From positions 7,526,501 through 7,590,500 of the forward strand of contig NZ_CP011509.1 of NCBI RefSeq assembly GCF_001027285.1: 64,000 nt of DNA. Direction: 5' to 3'. A program made the translations under genes and the position numbers. The notes beneath the pieces are model-generated. The model did no database searches, was not told the DNA's origin, and was given only the letters and a program-made list of their open reading frames with translations. The stretch's first letter is position 1; every line of letters starts with the position of its first letter. This document shows, piece after piece, positions 17,213 to 25,897 of this stretch. This DNA is from Archangium gephyra. Lineage in GTDB: Bacteria; Myxococcota; Myxococcia; Myxococcales; Myxococcaceae.

Positions 17213-18883
17213 TCACCAGGCCGCGGTGAGGCCCGCGATGATGCTCGAGTAGGACTCCTCGGCCACGCCGTCCTCCGTCCAGCCGCGGCGGGTGCCCTGC
17301 CCGGTGAAGCGATCCTTGTAGGACTCCAGCCGGAAGCGCGCGGAGTAGCCGAGCGGGCCCCAGAGGTCTCCCGCCACGCCCAGCTCCGCCGCCCAGCCCA
17401 GGCTCGACACCGAGTCGCCATAGTCGCGCACCTCGGCCACCCGCGAGCCATCCGCATCCCCCCAGAGCGACTGCCCGGGGTTGGGCCGCAAGAAGAGCTG
17501 GCCCGCGCCCTCGAGGCGCACCGCGCGCATCAGCGGCACCGACACGTCCAGCCCCACCGCCGGGTAGAAGCGGTGCACCACCGGCAGCGGCGTCTCCAGC
17601 CGCTCGCCCACGTCGAACTCCCGGCCGAGCGCTCCCAGCCGCACCCCGGCGTGGCCCCACAGCGGCGTCGCCTGCGTCCCCAGGTCGAAGAAGTAGCGCC
17701 AGGCCAGCATGGCCCCGTAGGCCGTGTCCGTCGCGTACACCTCGCGCTCGGGCGTCTCGCCAATGGGCGTCGACACCTGCACCGTCGTCCGCGCGAAGCT
17801 GCGCTGGTAGCCCAGCGTGAGCCCCACGCCGCGCAGCAGCGTCGGCGAGTGCGTCAGGGGGAACACCTCCGCCTCCACGGCGAGCCCCGCGTACGGTGCA
17901 TTGGACGTGAAGTCCGCGATGTCCCCCGTCTGCTGCTCCGGAAGCAATGCGTCGTACTCGCTGCACGACGTCACGCCCGGCCGCGCGCAATACCGGCGCC
18001 ACGTCACCGCCGCCCCGAGCAGCACCTTCACCCGCGGGGGCAACCGGCCTCCGTCCGACGCGCTTCCCCCCTCCTCGGGAAAGCCTCCGCCACTGCCCTC
18101 GAGCTCCGTGAGGTACGTGTGCGACTCCTCGTCCAGCTCCTCCCACGCGGGAACGGGCTTCGACTCCGGAACGAGCACCGGCCTGGGCGCCGGGGGCGTG
18201 GCCTCCGCCCTCGGAGCGGAGGGGCTACCCGGCGCGGGCGCCGGCGTGGACTCCATCGGACGGGCCGGCTCCACCGCCTTCGGCTCACCCTGGCCCACCG
18301 CATGGGGCTCGGGCTCGGACGCGGGCGGCTCCACCGCGGGCGCCGGCTGGGGCGCGGGCGCGGGAGTGGCCACGGACTCGGATGGCTCGGGTTCTGGCGG
18401 TGGGGCCTCGGTCTCGGGCTGGTTCGAGGCCAGCACCGCCGCGATCACGGCATCGGTGAACTTCCGGGCCTCGTACCTGGGCAGCAGCCCGCGCTGCAGC
18501 ACGAACTCCCCGGTCCATACCTCCTGGCCCTCCTCATCGAGGAGCCGGGCGCTGAAGGTGCTGTAGGTCCTCCCCGCCGAGCCCGTGAGCACGGCGTCCA
18601 CCTTGAGCTTGGGCGCCAGACGCGCCACCACCCGGGGATCCACCGAGGCGGGGCCTCGCAGCTTCTGCTTCGCGGCGGCCATCGCCCAGGCCGCGGGCGG
18701 CAACACCTTCACCTTGCGCGTCTTGCGCAGCAGCCCCGTCACCTGGGCACGCAGCTTGTTGTTCTTGTCTCCTTCGAGCGCGGAGACGGCCACGCGCTCG
18801 GCGCGCGCGGACTGCGAGGTGAGCATCAGGGCCAGGGCCAGCACCACTCCCCAGCGAGACAACCAGCGTCCAGAGGCCATCAT
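17213..18883 (-). CDS. Envelope protein with Pro-rich linker and probable beta-barrel domain
   Basis: A 556-residue exported protein. The N-terminus (LSRWGVVLALALMLTSQSARA) is a signal peptide. Residues 30-150 form a small alpha/beta domain (RVAVSALEGDKNNKLRAQVT ... RKVKVLPPAAWAMA) like the periplasmic FlgT/CsgG-style domains that myxobacteria use. Residues 155-255 are Pro/Glu/Ala-rich. The C-terminal 290 residues alternate hydrophobic and polar residues with many aromatic ends and finish with Trp, which suggests an outer-membrane beta-barrel. No enzyme motif was found. The function is unknown; the barrel assignment is inference from composition. Confidence 0.75.
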   Translation of the reverse strand: MMASGRWLSRWGVVLALALMLTSQSARAERVAVSALEGDKNNKLRAQVTGLLRKTRKVKVLPPAAWAMAAAKQKLRGPASVDPRVVARLAPKLKVDAVLTGSAGRTYSTFSARLLDEEGQEVWTGEFVLQRGLLPRYEARKFTDAVIAAVLASNQPETEAPPPEPEPSESVATPAPAPQPAPAVEPPASEPEPHAVGQGEPKAVEPARPMESTPAPAPGSPSAPRAEATPPAPRPVLVPESKPVPAWEELDEESHTYLTELEGSGGGFPEEGGSASDGGRLPPRVKVLLGAAVTWRRYCARPGVTSCSEYDALLPEQQTGDIADFTSNAPYAGLAVEAEVFPLTHSPTLLRGVGLTLGYQRSFARTTVQVSTPIGETPEREVYATDTAYGAMLAWRYFFDLGTQATPLWGHAGVRLGALGREFDVGERLETPLPVVHRFYPAVGLDVSVPLMRAVRLEGAGQLFLRPNPGQSLWGDADGSRVAEVRDYGDSVSSLGWAAELGVAGDLWGPLGYSARFRLESYKDRFTGQGTRRGWTEDGVAEESYSSIIAGLTAAW

Positions 18884-18943
18884 GGATGGCCAGCAGACTC
18901 ACCCAGCGTGTGGGCCCTTGTCCAGGCTCGTGGCGCCCGGGCG

Positions 18944-20092
18944 TCAGACCTCGGCGACCGTTGGTCCAGGAGCGATCACTGGCTGCGGCTCGGACATCGG
19001 CTGCTGCACCACCACGGGCACCGGCATGGGCATCACCGGCAGCACGGGCGGCTGGATGCCCAGGAAGTCACGCCGGTAGATGCGCACCATGGCCATGAAG
19101 AGCGAGGCGATGAGCGGCCCCACCAACAGCCCCATCATCCCGAACACCGCCAGCCCGCCGAACATGGAGAGGAAGACCAGCAGCGGGTGGAGCGCCATGC
19201 GCGAGCCGCACAGCTTCGGCCGGATGACATTGTCGATGCTGCCCACCACGAAGGCGCCCCAGGCCAGCAGGAAGACGGCCTCGTTCACCTTGCCCGCCAT
19301 GAACAGCACCACCCCGATGGGGCCCCAGACGAGCGCCGTGCCACCCACCGGCACCAGCGCCACCAGCACCATGGCCGCGCCCCACACTCCCGCGTGCGGC
19401 ACCTTCGCCAGCATCAGCCCCACCATCCCCAACGCCCCCTGCACGAAGGCGGTGATGGTGTTGCCATAGACAATGGCGTGCGCCACGTCGGTGAACTCCT
19501 GCGCGAACGCCTGGATGTAGCGCTTGTCCAGCGGCACCAGCTGCGTGGACTCGGCCCACAGGCGGCGGCCATCCAGGAAGAAGTAGTACATGGCCACCGT
19601 CATCAGGAACAGATCGATGATCAGCTCCGTGCCGGCCCCCAGCAGATCCTTGAGCACCGAGGCCCCGCTGGTCATCGCCCCCATCAGCGCCTGCTCCGTC
19701 TGCGAGCCGTGCACGTTCGCCGGCACGTAGCGCCGCAACCCCCTCGGCAGGCTCGCGGCGAGCTGACCCTGCTCCATCCGATCCAACAGCACCTGCCCGT
19801 GCTCCATCAGCCCGAGCACCTCACGCGCCACCAGCCAGCCCACCACCGACAGCGGCACCAGGATGAGCAGGAAGACGGCCACCGTGGACAGGCCGGCACA
19901 CAGCGAGGGGTACGCCCTCAGCCGGGTCCGGAACAGGACATCCTGCAGCGGCCGGAACAGCACCACCAGGAAGCCCCCCAACAGCACCGGCATCAGGAAA
20001 GGAAGCAGGATTCTCGAGAAGAGAATCAGCGCCAGGGCGAAGAGCCCGGCGAAGATAAGATTGGACCACCGCTTCGTGTCGAGCCCAGTCAC
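18944..20092 (-). CDS. AI-2E family transporter (PerM/YdiK-type permease)
   Basis: An integral membrane protein of about 382 residues with the hydrophobic pairs and the long central amphipathic stretch typical of the AI-2E/PerM family. Visible family signatures are LPFLMPVLLGGFLVVLFRP near the N-terminus, VPVGGTALVWGPIGVVLF, and FGMMGLLVGPLIASLF near the C-terminus. Members export small molecules or ions; the substrate cannot be read here. A 40-residue Pro/Val-rich cytoplasmic tail ends the protein. GTG 20092 is preferred over GTG 20098, because GGAGG is seven bases from the former and only one from the latter. Confidence 0.88.
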   Translation of the reverse strand: MTGLDTKRWSNLIFAGLFALALILFSRILLPFLMPVLLGGFLVVLFRPLQDVLFRTRLRAYPSLCAGLSTVAVFLLILVPLSVVGWLVAREVLGLMEHGQVLLDRMEQGQLAASLPRGLRRYVPANVHGSQTEQALMGAMTSGASVLKDLLGAGTELIIDLFLMTVAMYYFFLDGRRLWAESTQLVPLDKRYIQAFAQEFTDVAHAIVYGNTITAFVQGALGMVGLMLAKVPHAGVWGAAMVLVALVPVGGTALVWGPIGVVLFMAGKVNEAVFLLAWGAFVVGSIDNVIRPKLCGSRMALHPLLVFLSMFGGLAVFGMMGLLVGPLIASLFMAMVRIYRRDFLGIQPPVLPVMPMPVPVVVQQPMSEPQPVIAPGPTVAEV

Positions 20093-20199
20093 GCCCACCC
20101 CTCCACCCCCAACACCACACCCCGCCCAGCACGCGACAGAACGTAGGAACGTCGCTTCTCAGCGGGAAGCCTGGGGGCCTTGCCCGAGGTAGATGATCC

Positions 20200-20694
20200 A
20201 TGACTTCTGGACGCTTCCGCTTCCCCACCTTGACCCTCACGTTCGCCGGAGCGCTGCTGCTCGCCTCCGGGTGTGGGGGCTCCTCGCAGGGCTGCATCGA
20301 CTGCCCCCCCATGGAGGGCCGCTACGGTCTGGCGCTGGAGCCGGGAACCCTCCCCTCCGCCTGCGACGGCGTGACGGTGGATCTGCCCGTGGGTCCACTC
20401 GACGTGAGCCGCCAGGGCAGTGAGGTCACCGCGAGCCTGGACCGTGTGACGCTGCGCGGCACGCTCTACGCGACGTACGACTTCAGCCTGGTGGGCAACA
20501 GCCTGGGGCAGGAGATGGACGGAGGGACCCGGGGGCCCGACTCGGCGCTGCTCTCCGGGCGCTACATCCCCGCGATCGGGGACGGCGGCGTGCCCAGGTT
20601 GGTGGGGGACTGGCAGGGGAACTACTCGAGCACCACGGCCGGCAATACCCGGCGATGCTCGGTGACCCGCTCCTTCACGGCGACCCGCCAGTAG
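20200..20694 (+). CDS. Small lipoprotein, likely beta-rich
   Basis: A 164-residue lipoprotein with signal TLTLTFAGALLLASGC (lipobox LASGC, Cys25) followed by GGSSQGCIDCPP. The mature part (YGLALEPGTLPSACDGVTVD ... VTASLDRVTLRGTLYATYDF) alternates polar and hydrophobic residues, which suggests a small beta-sandwich or lipocalin-like barrel, with paired Cys early and late. No family was recognised. It is monocistronic: an opposite-strand gene lies 49 bases after it and another diverges upstream. Confidence 0.78.
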   Translation: MTSGRFRFPTLTLTFAGALLLASGCGGSSQGCIDCPPMEGRYGLALEPGTLPSACDGVTVDLPVGPLDVSRQGSEVTASLDRVTLRGTLYATYDFSLVGNSLGQEMDGGTRGPDSALLSGRYIPAIGDGGVPRLVGDWQGNYSSTTAGNTRRCSVTRSFTATRQ

Positions 20695-20742
20695 GCAGGC
20701 GAGCGTGCTCGCGTGGAGCGGGTCCGAGGCAACCGAGCGAGC

Positions 20743-20853
20743 TTACTTCTTCTCGCCCTCGGCCGCCTTGGCCGCCTTGCGCTTGAACTGGCGCTTCCAC
20801 TTCTGCTTGATCTTGTTCTGAACGCGGCGGTGCTTGCTCTTGCTGCGGGCCAT
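20743..20853 (-). CDS. 36-residue highly basic protein
   Basis: A very small protein starting MARSKSKHRRVQNKIKQKWK, with 17 Lys or Arg in 36 residues, ending in an Ala/Lys/Glu tail. AGGAGA lies eight bases before its ATG, and the codon use (AAG, CGC, GCC) is that of a well-expressed gene. The size and charge resemble ribosome-associated or RNA-binding mini-proteins, but it does not match a ribosomal protein that could be named. It lies 40 bases upstream of the 20894..22228 gene's stop codon and is transcribed in the same direction, after that gene. Confidence 0.72.
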   Translation of the reverse strand: MARSKSKHRRVQNKIKQKWKRQFKRKAAKAAEGEKK

Positions 20854-20893
20854 GCAGGCGTCTCCTGAGAGAGGTAGGACAAACGAGGGGCGC

Positions 20894-22228
20894 CTAACTA
20901 CCAGAAGATCCTCCGGAAGAGGAGTCCTCGATATCGTCCGGTGCCGGACGGGTGGGATACGGGATGCCTTCGGCCCCCCGGACCTCGGTGGGGAGCGCCG
21001 CGCCGGCCGTCACCTCGCCCTCCTTGTCCACGTCCACCGGCTTGTCCCGGCCCACGGGGGCGCTCGTCTGCTGGAGACGCTTCTTCACCGAGGCGAAGAT
21101 GGGCCGGCAGGCCTGGACGAAGCGGCGCACCTCGTCCAGCGGGAGCGCCGGGACGTAGTTGTCGTTCACCCCCTTCATGGAGGTGGCCATGCACATGGAG
21201 TTGAGGATGGCCTCCTCGGTGGCCTCCATGACGGCCTCGTAGAGGGGATCCAAGCGCTGATCCAGGAGGATCTTCAGCTTGTAGACCATCTTCTGGGTGC
21301 GCCGGGGGATGATGTTGGCGGTGGAGAAGCCGACGACGATCTCCCCCGAGCCGTGCGCCGCGTAGCTGCCCACCCGGCCGATGCCCAGCGACACGCGCTT
21401 GCACAGGCGGTTGATCTGATGGCTGAGCAGCGGGGCATCCGTGGCCACCACGGCGATGATGGAGCCGTATGTCTGCCCGCGCCGGGGCGTGTCCTTGAAC
21501 TTCTCGGCGAGCACCTCGCCCACGGGCAGGCCGCCCACGCGCAGGTTGTGCATCTTGCCGAAGTTGCTCATCACCAGGACGCCCAGGGTGTAGCCGCCCA
21601 GGGCCTCGGGGAGCTTGCGCGAGGCGGTGCCGATGCCGCCCTTGAAGTCGCACGTCACCATGCCGGTGCCGCCGCCCACGTTGCCCTCGGGGACGGGGCC
21701 TTCCGAGGCGTTGCGGATGGCCTCGAAGACGTGCTCGGCGCGCACGTGCCGGCCGGAGATGTCGTTGAGGTAGCTGTCGTCGCACTCGCCGACGATGGGG
21801 ATGATGACGTCGTGCTCGTCACCGATGCCCGGGTACTGCTCCACCATGTGGCGGGCCAGGGCGTCGGACGCGGCGCCCACGGACATGGTGTTGGTGAGGA
21901 GCATGGGCGTCTCCACCAGGCCCCACTCCATGAGCTGCGTCATGCCGGCCACCTCACCGGCGCCGTTGAGCACGAAGCCGCCCCCGTTCATCCGCTCCAT
22001 GAAGATGTTGCCGCGGTTGGGGAGGATGGCGGTGACGCCCGTGCGCACGGGGCCATGGCCCGGCCGCAGCGGCCCCTCGCCCCGGATGATGGTGCTGTGC
22101 CCGACGAGCACACCCTCCACGTCGGTGATGGCGTTGTGCCGGCCCGTCTTGAACCGGCCCAGTGGAATGCCCAGCTCCCGCGCTCGGACGCGCTTCTCGG
22201 TGGGCTCGCTCTCGGGTGGGTTGGCCAT
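20894..22228 (-). CDS. P1-family peptidase (DmpA / beta-peptidyl aminopeptidase type)
   Basis: An N-terminal-nucleophile aminopeptidase of 444 residues. Family hallmarks are NAITDVEGVLVGHSTI near the N-terminus, LPNRGNIFMERMNGGG, GNVGGGTGMVTCDFKGG followed by IGTASR where the self-cleavage and nucleophile region lies, and HLMNSMCMATSMKG-like sequence (ILNSMCMATSMKGVNDN) near the C-terminus. Relatives cleave D-amino acid or beta-amino acid peptides and activate by self-cleavage into two chains. An acidic Ser/Gly-rich tail ends the protein. ATG 22228 is chosen; longer open frames run into the TetR gene. It lies 32 bases after the TetR gene on the same strand, so the regulator may control it. 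Confidence 0.87.
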   Translation of the reverse strand: MANPPESEPTEKRVRARELGIPLGRFKTGRHNAITDVEGVLVGHSTIIRGEGPLRPGHGPVRTGVTAILPNRGNIFMERMNGGGFVLNGAGEVAGMTQLMEWGLVETPMLLTNTMSVGAASDALARHMVEQYPGIGDEHDVIIPIVGECDDSYLNDISGRHVRAEHVFEAIRNASEGPVPEGNVGGGTGMVTCDFKGGIGTASRKLPEALGGYTLGVLVMSNFGKMHNLRVGGLPVGEVLAEKFKDTPRRGQTYGSIIAVVATDAPLLSHQINRLCKRVSLGIGRVGSYAAHGSGEIVVGFSTANIIPRRTQKMVYKLKILLDQRLDPLYEAVMEATEEAILNSMCMATSMKGVNDNYVPALPLDEVRRFVQACRPIFASVKKRLQQTSAPVGRDKPVDVDKEGEVTAGAALPTEVRGAEGIPYPTRPAPDDIEDSSSGGSSGS

Positions 22229-22260
22229 GGGGCGCCAACCTAGCCGAGGCGCTCTCCCGG

Positions 22261-22908
22261 TCAATTGCTCGTTGCGCGCGTCAGCCCGCGTAACAACAGA
22301 CGCGTCTGCTCCAGGGCCAGTTTCTCCGCCTGCGCGACGGTGATGACCCCCGCCATCTCCAGCTTCCGGTCCACCAGCAGCGAGCTCAGCCCGTGCACCA
22401 GCGACCAGCACGTCAGCGCGAGCGACAGGGGCTCGCCCTCGTGGAACACACCGGCCCGCTGGCCCTGGGTGATGGAGTCCACCAGCAGACCGAACGAATC
22501 CAGGTCCCCACCGGGCGGGCCCAGCTTGGGCGGCTGGGTGAAGTGCGGCCCGAACATCACCCGGAAGTGCGCGGGGTGCTCCATGGCGAAGAGGACGTAG
22601 GCCACTCCGCACTCCACCAGACGGCCCTCGGGCGACGTCTCCCGGGCCATGCGCTCCTGCATGCGGGCCTTCATGACGCGGAAGCCCTCCTCGGCCACGG
22701 CCACCAGCAGCGCTTCCTTGTGCTCGAAATGACGGTAGGGCGCCGCATGCGTCACCCCCGCCCGCCGGGCCACCTCCCGGAGTGACAGCGCCCCGAAACC
22801 CTCCTCGGAGATGAGCGCCAGCGACGCGTCCAGCAGCGCCCGGCGCAAGTCTCCATGGTGGTAGTGGGGCTTCTCCGCCGTCTTCTTCCGGGTGCCACGG
22901 GTGGCCAT
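22261..22908 (-). CDS. TetR/AcrR-family regulator with WHG-type C-terminus
   Basis: A 215-residue repressor. The N-terminal helix-turn-helix (LISEEGFGALSLREVARRAG, then VTHAAPYRHFEHKEALLVAV) is the TetR domain. The C-terminal part with AYVLFAMEHPAHFRVMFGPH fits the TetR_C_33/WHG ligand domain. ATG 22908 is chosen because the longer frame would run through the palindromic operator just upstream. That perfect inverted repeat at 22922-22950, 14 bases before the start codon, predicts autoregulation. The DmpA-type peptidase gene follows 32 bases downstream and may be a target. Confidence 0.92.
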   Translation of the reverse strand: MATRGTRKKTAEKPHYHHGDLRRALLDASLALISEEGFGALSLREVARRAGVTHAAPYRHFEHKEALLVAVAEEGFRVMKARMQERMARETSPEGRLVECGVAYVLFAMEHPAHFRVMFGPHFTQPPKLGPPGGDLDSFGLLVDSITQGQRAGVFHEGEPLSLALTCWSLVHGLSSLLVDRKLEMAGVITVAQAEKLALEQTRLLLRGLTRATSN

Positions 22909-22921
22909 GGCTCGAATGTAA

Positions 22922-22950
22922 CCACCGTTCACGTCCAATGTGAACGGTGG
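22922..22950. promoter_or_regulatory. Perfect TetR-type operator palindrome
   Basis: CCACCGTTCAC and GTGAACGGTGG form a perfect 11-bp inverted repeat with a seven-base spacer, centred 28 bases upstream of the TetR start codon. Size and position suit a TetR dimer blocking its own promoter. Confidence 0.7.
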
Positions 22951-22980
22951 AAACTTCTCTCCTTCCACCCCACCCGTGCC

Positions 22981-24126
22981 CTACTCCGAACCCCAGGTGG
23001 CATCGCGGATGAGGCCATCGTTCTTGCTGGGGGAGAGATCCCGCGCCAGGACGTCCTGCCCCTCGTTCAAGGGCCAGTAGCCTACGAGGCCCTGCTCGTT
23101 GCCCGTGAAGGTGCGGTCCTTGTCCGCGCGGACCTCCTGCTGGCCACGGGGCAGGTTCCAGATGCGCACGTCGCGGATGTCTCCCTGGAAGAAGCGCTCA
23201 CGCCCGCCCCCCCTCGCGCCAATGGCCCAGGGCCCATCCACGAAGAAGGTGCCGAGTGGATGGGGCGTGGACGCCATCATCTCCCCATCCCGGTAGAGGA
23301 CCCAGCGGGCGCCGTCATAGACGCCGGCCAGGTAGACCCATCGGCCCACGTCCGAGGTGGGAATGTCGGCGCTGGTGGAGAAGTCCTGCCCGTTGAAGGA
23401 GCCGACCTGGTACTTCCCGTTGTTGATGCGCAGGTAGACCTCGGCTTGAGGCGAGTGGGTGTGGCCGTGGACCACGATGTTGCGGAGGCCATTGAGGGAC
23501 CGCGGACGGATCCACGCCTCGATGGTGATGGGACCGAAGAAGATGAGCTCCCGCGGGTTGCCCAGCTCGACGTAGCCCCCCTTGCCATCGAGGCTCAGGA
23601 AGGCCTGCTTCGCCGGAGCCTGCTCCGCCTGTCCCGCCGCTCCCGCGCCCCCCACTCCCTGGGCGGCTTCGTCGCCACCCCGACCGCGCAAGGCGAAGAA
23701 GGTGGCCAGGGCGATGACGAGGATGCCAGCGGCTAGCGCGAGCCACGCGATGGGAAGCTTCTTCCTGGGCGCGGGGGCCTGGGGAAGCGGGACCTGGAAG
23801 CTCGCCGAGGGCCCGACGGTAAACTCCTCATCGGGATTGGCCACGTTCACCACGGAGAGATGGAACGCGTGCTGTCCCTGGGGCGTGCCGGGAGGAACGT
23901 TCACCCTCACGGTGTATTGGTGCGTGCCATCGGGGGGGAAATCGCGCTCGGCCTCCCCCTCGAGCGCCAGCCAGTCCCGCGAAGTCACACCTTCGGGCTC
24001 GACGACGGCGCGGCCCCGCACCGGCCGCCCCAGGGCGTTGGAGACCGTGAAGGTGAGCTCTCCCCGGCCCGAGCCATCCAACCGGATCGAGGAAGTGGAC
24101 GTGGTAATGGCGAATCCGCGGACCAT
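22981..24126 (-). CDS. Membrane-anchored LamG (concanavalin-like) domain protein
   Basis: A 381-residue protein with no cleavable signal but a single central membrane segment near residues 125-146 (PIAWLALAAGILVIALATFF). The N-terminal 110 residues look like a beta-sandwich (FTVSNALGRPVRGRAVV), and the C-terminal 200 residues are a LamG_3 lectin-like jelly roll (FLSLDGKGGYVELGNP ... FFGPITIEAWIRP ... IRDVRIWNLPRGQ). The protein may bind sugars or proteins. ATG 24126 has GGGAGG six bases upstream, which decides the start over a longer frame. That ribosome site lies inside a 36-bp hairpin, so translation may be controlled. Confidence 0.83.
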   Translation of the reverse strand: MVRGFAITTSTSSIRLDGSGRGELTFTVSNALGRPVRGRAVVEPEGVTSRDWLALEGEAERDFPPDGTHQYTVRVNVPPGTPQGQHAFHLSVVNVANPDEEFTVGPSASFQVPLPQAPAPRKKLPIAWLALAAGILVIALATFFALRGRGGDEAAQGVGGAGAAGQAEQAPAKQAFLSLDGKGGYVELGNPRELIFFGPITIEAWIRPRSLNGLRNIVVHGHTHSPQAEVYLRINNGKYQVGSFNGQDFSTSADIPTSDVGRWVYLAGVYDGARWVLYRDGEMMASTPHPLGTFFVDGPWAIGARGGGRERFFQGDIRDVRIWNLPRGQQEVRADKDRTFTGNEQGLVGYWPLNEGQDVLARDLSPSKNDGLIRDATWGSE

Positions 24127-24134
24127 GGGCGCCT

Positions 24135-24170
24135 CCCTTGAAGACGTCTGCGCGTCTTGCACTTCAAGGG
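24135..24170. promoter_or_regulatory. 36-bp hairpin at the ribosome site of the LamG gene
   Basis: CCCTTGAAG (24135-24143) pairs with CTTCAAGGG (24162-24170), and AAGACG/CGTCTT form a nested alternative stem. The left arm overlaps the Shine-Dalgarno sequence of the LamG gene, so it could act as an operator or as an RNA switch. Confidence 0.45.
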
Positions 24171-24326
24171 TGGAGATGGGCCGGGAAGGACGTGATGCCC
24201 CGGAGGGCGAGGTGCCCCTCCCTCCACGGACGAGGAAGCGGGCCCTCGGCGCCTTGTCGAACTCCGGGGTGGAAGGCCATCATCCACCGCCACGGGTTTC
24301 CCCCTTCGCTCGAACGTCCGGAGTCC

Positions 24327-25766
24327 ATGATGCTGAGTGCCGCCGCCGCGCCCCTGCCCTCCCCGGGCAGGCCGTCCTGGCTCAACGCCTACCGTGACTT
24401 CACGGGGGATCATGGCTTCCAGCCGATGCGAATCGAGGGCCGGCTCCCCGAGGACCTGAAGGGCACGCTGGTGCGCGTGGGCCCGGTGACCTTCGGCGTG
24501 GGCGGACAGCGCTATGGCCACTGGTTCGACGGAGATGGAGGCGCGCTGGCGGTGCGCTTGGGGGAAGGCGGTGCCTGGGGAGCGGCGCGGGCGATCGACA
24601 CGCCGAGCATCCGGGCCGAGCGCGCGGCGGGCAAGGTCCTCTACAGCAACTATGGGACGGCGGCGCCCTCGCTGTGGCGCCGGCTGTTCGGCGGGGCGAA
24701 GAACGCGGCCAACACCTCGGCGATGACGTGGAACGGGCGGCTCTTCGCGCTGGTGGAGTCCACCATCCCCACGGAGCTGTCCCTGGAGGATCTGCGCACC
24801 CTCGGGGAGACGACGTTCGAGGGCACGGTGGGCCCGGCCTTCTCCGCGCACCCGCACCGGGTGGGCTCGCGGCGGGCGTCGTACAACTTCGGCGTGCGCT
24901 ACGGGCGCGTTCCCCTGCTGGACCTGTATGAGCTGCCCGACTCGGGTCCCATCCGCCGGATGGGCAGTGTGCCCCTGCCCGGGCTGGTGATGATCCACGA
25001 CTTCATCGCCACCGAGCGGCACCTGGTCTTCTTCGTGGCCCCGGTCCGCATCCGTATCTTCCGGGTGATGCTGGGCCTGGGCAGCTTCTCGGACAACTTC
25101 GAGTGGCGGCCGGAGCTGGGAACGGAGGTGCTCGTCATCCCCATCGACGAGCCCTCGAAGGTGACGCGCTTCCAGGCGGAGCCCTTCCACACGTGGCACT
25201 TCGGCAACGCGTTCGAGCAGGACGGGCGCATCGTGGTGGACTCCGTGCGCTACCCGGACTTCGGCAGCAACCAGTGGCTGGCCGAGCAGCTCAACGGATG
25301 GGCCTCCACGGACGCACAAGGCCGGCTGCACCGGACGACGATCGATCCGAAGGCGGGCACGCTGCGCACCGAGCAGGTGTCGGATCGGCGCTGCGAGTTC
25401 CCCGGAGCCACGCCGCTGCTCTCGGGGACGCGCCACCGCTACGTGTACCTGGCCGCGCACTCGGGGCAGGAGGCATGGCGAGGGCCACAGGACACGCTGG
25501 TGAAGGTGGACATGGAGACGGGCCGGGAGACGGTGGTGACGCTCGGACGCGAGCACTACGCCTCCGAGCCGATGTTCATCCCACGCCCGGGCGGCTCGGC
25601 CGAGGACGACGGCTGGCTGCTGGCCCAGACCTACGACGCGACGAGCGACAAGAGCTACCTGGCGGTGCTGGACGCGAAGACACCGGAAGCGGGCCCGGTG
25701 GCTCGCGCCTGGCTGGACCACGGCTTTCCCTTCACCTTTCACGGCACCTGGGTGCCGGCGGCGTAG
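24327..25766 (+). CDS. Carotenoid oxygenase (RPE65/CCD family)
   Basis: A non-haem iron enzyme of 479 residues that cleaves carotenoids, apocarotenoids or stilbenes at double bonds. The four iron-binding His are expected at HPHR, MIHDF, HTWHFGNAF and the C-terminal FTFHGTW, all in order. The N-terminal NAYRDFTGDHGFQPMRIEGR followed by LPEDLKGTLVRVGP is the usual family opening. ATG 24327 is preceded by GGAG; a longer frame from 24138 would cross the divergent promoter region and is rejected. The substrate is not predictable from sequence alone. A 131-base gap with a dispersed dyad repeat follows. Confidence 0.9.
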   Translation: MMLSAAAAPLPSPGRPSWLNAYRDFTGDHGFQPMRIEGRLPEDLKGTLVRVGPVTFGVGGQRYGHWFDGDGGALAVRLGEGGAWGAARAIDTPSIRAERAAGKVLYSNYGTAAPSLWRRLFGGAKNAANTSAMTWNGRLFALVESTIPTELSLEDLRTLGETTFEGTVGPAFSAHPHRVGSRRASYNFGVRYGRVPLLDLYELPDSGPIRRMGSVPLPGLVMIHDFIATERHLVFFVAPVRIRIFRVMLGLGSFSDNFEWRPELGTEVLVIPIDEPSKVTRFQAEPFHTWHFGNAFEQDGRIVVDSVRYPDFGSNQWLAEQLNGWASTDAQGRLHRTTIDPKAGTLRTEQVSDRRCEFPGATPLLSGTRHRYVYLAAHSGQEAWRGPQDTLVKVDMETGRETVVTLGREHYASEPMFIPRPGGSAEDDGWLLAQTYDATSDKSYLAVLDAKTPEAGPVARAWLDHGFPFTFHGTWVPAA

Positions 25767-25793
25767 GGCACCCTCCGGGTCCGGTCCTTCCAG

Positions 25794-25841
25794 ACTTGTC
25801 CAGCTGTCGGACAAGTTTTGCAAGAGCGCGCCCGGAGGGCA
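25794..25841. repeat. Dispersed dyad module, copy A
   Basis: ACTTGTCC and GGACAAGT form an inverted repeat around AGCTGTC; 17 bases after the GGAC half begins GCGCGCCCGGA. The same two-part layout with identical spacing recurs at 53308-53361, so this is a repeated element and not a chance dyad. Confidence 0.6.
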
Positions 25842-25897
25842 GCGGTGCGTGGAGGCCTCACTGGCCAGCTGGGCCGGGCTCCTCGTACGCTCCCGGC

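Noticed and set aside
17573-20146. An 857-codon open frame on the plus strand over the envelope protein and permease genes
   Set aside because: His/Arg/Gln-rich low-complexity translation across two clear genes and their intergenic gap; typical of GC-rich shadow frames.
24138-24326. Upstream extension of the carotenoid oxygenase (63 extra residues)
   Set aside because: The extension is low-complexity, lacks family similarity, overlaps the divergent promoter hairpin, and GGAG precedes the internal ATG at 24327.
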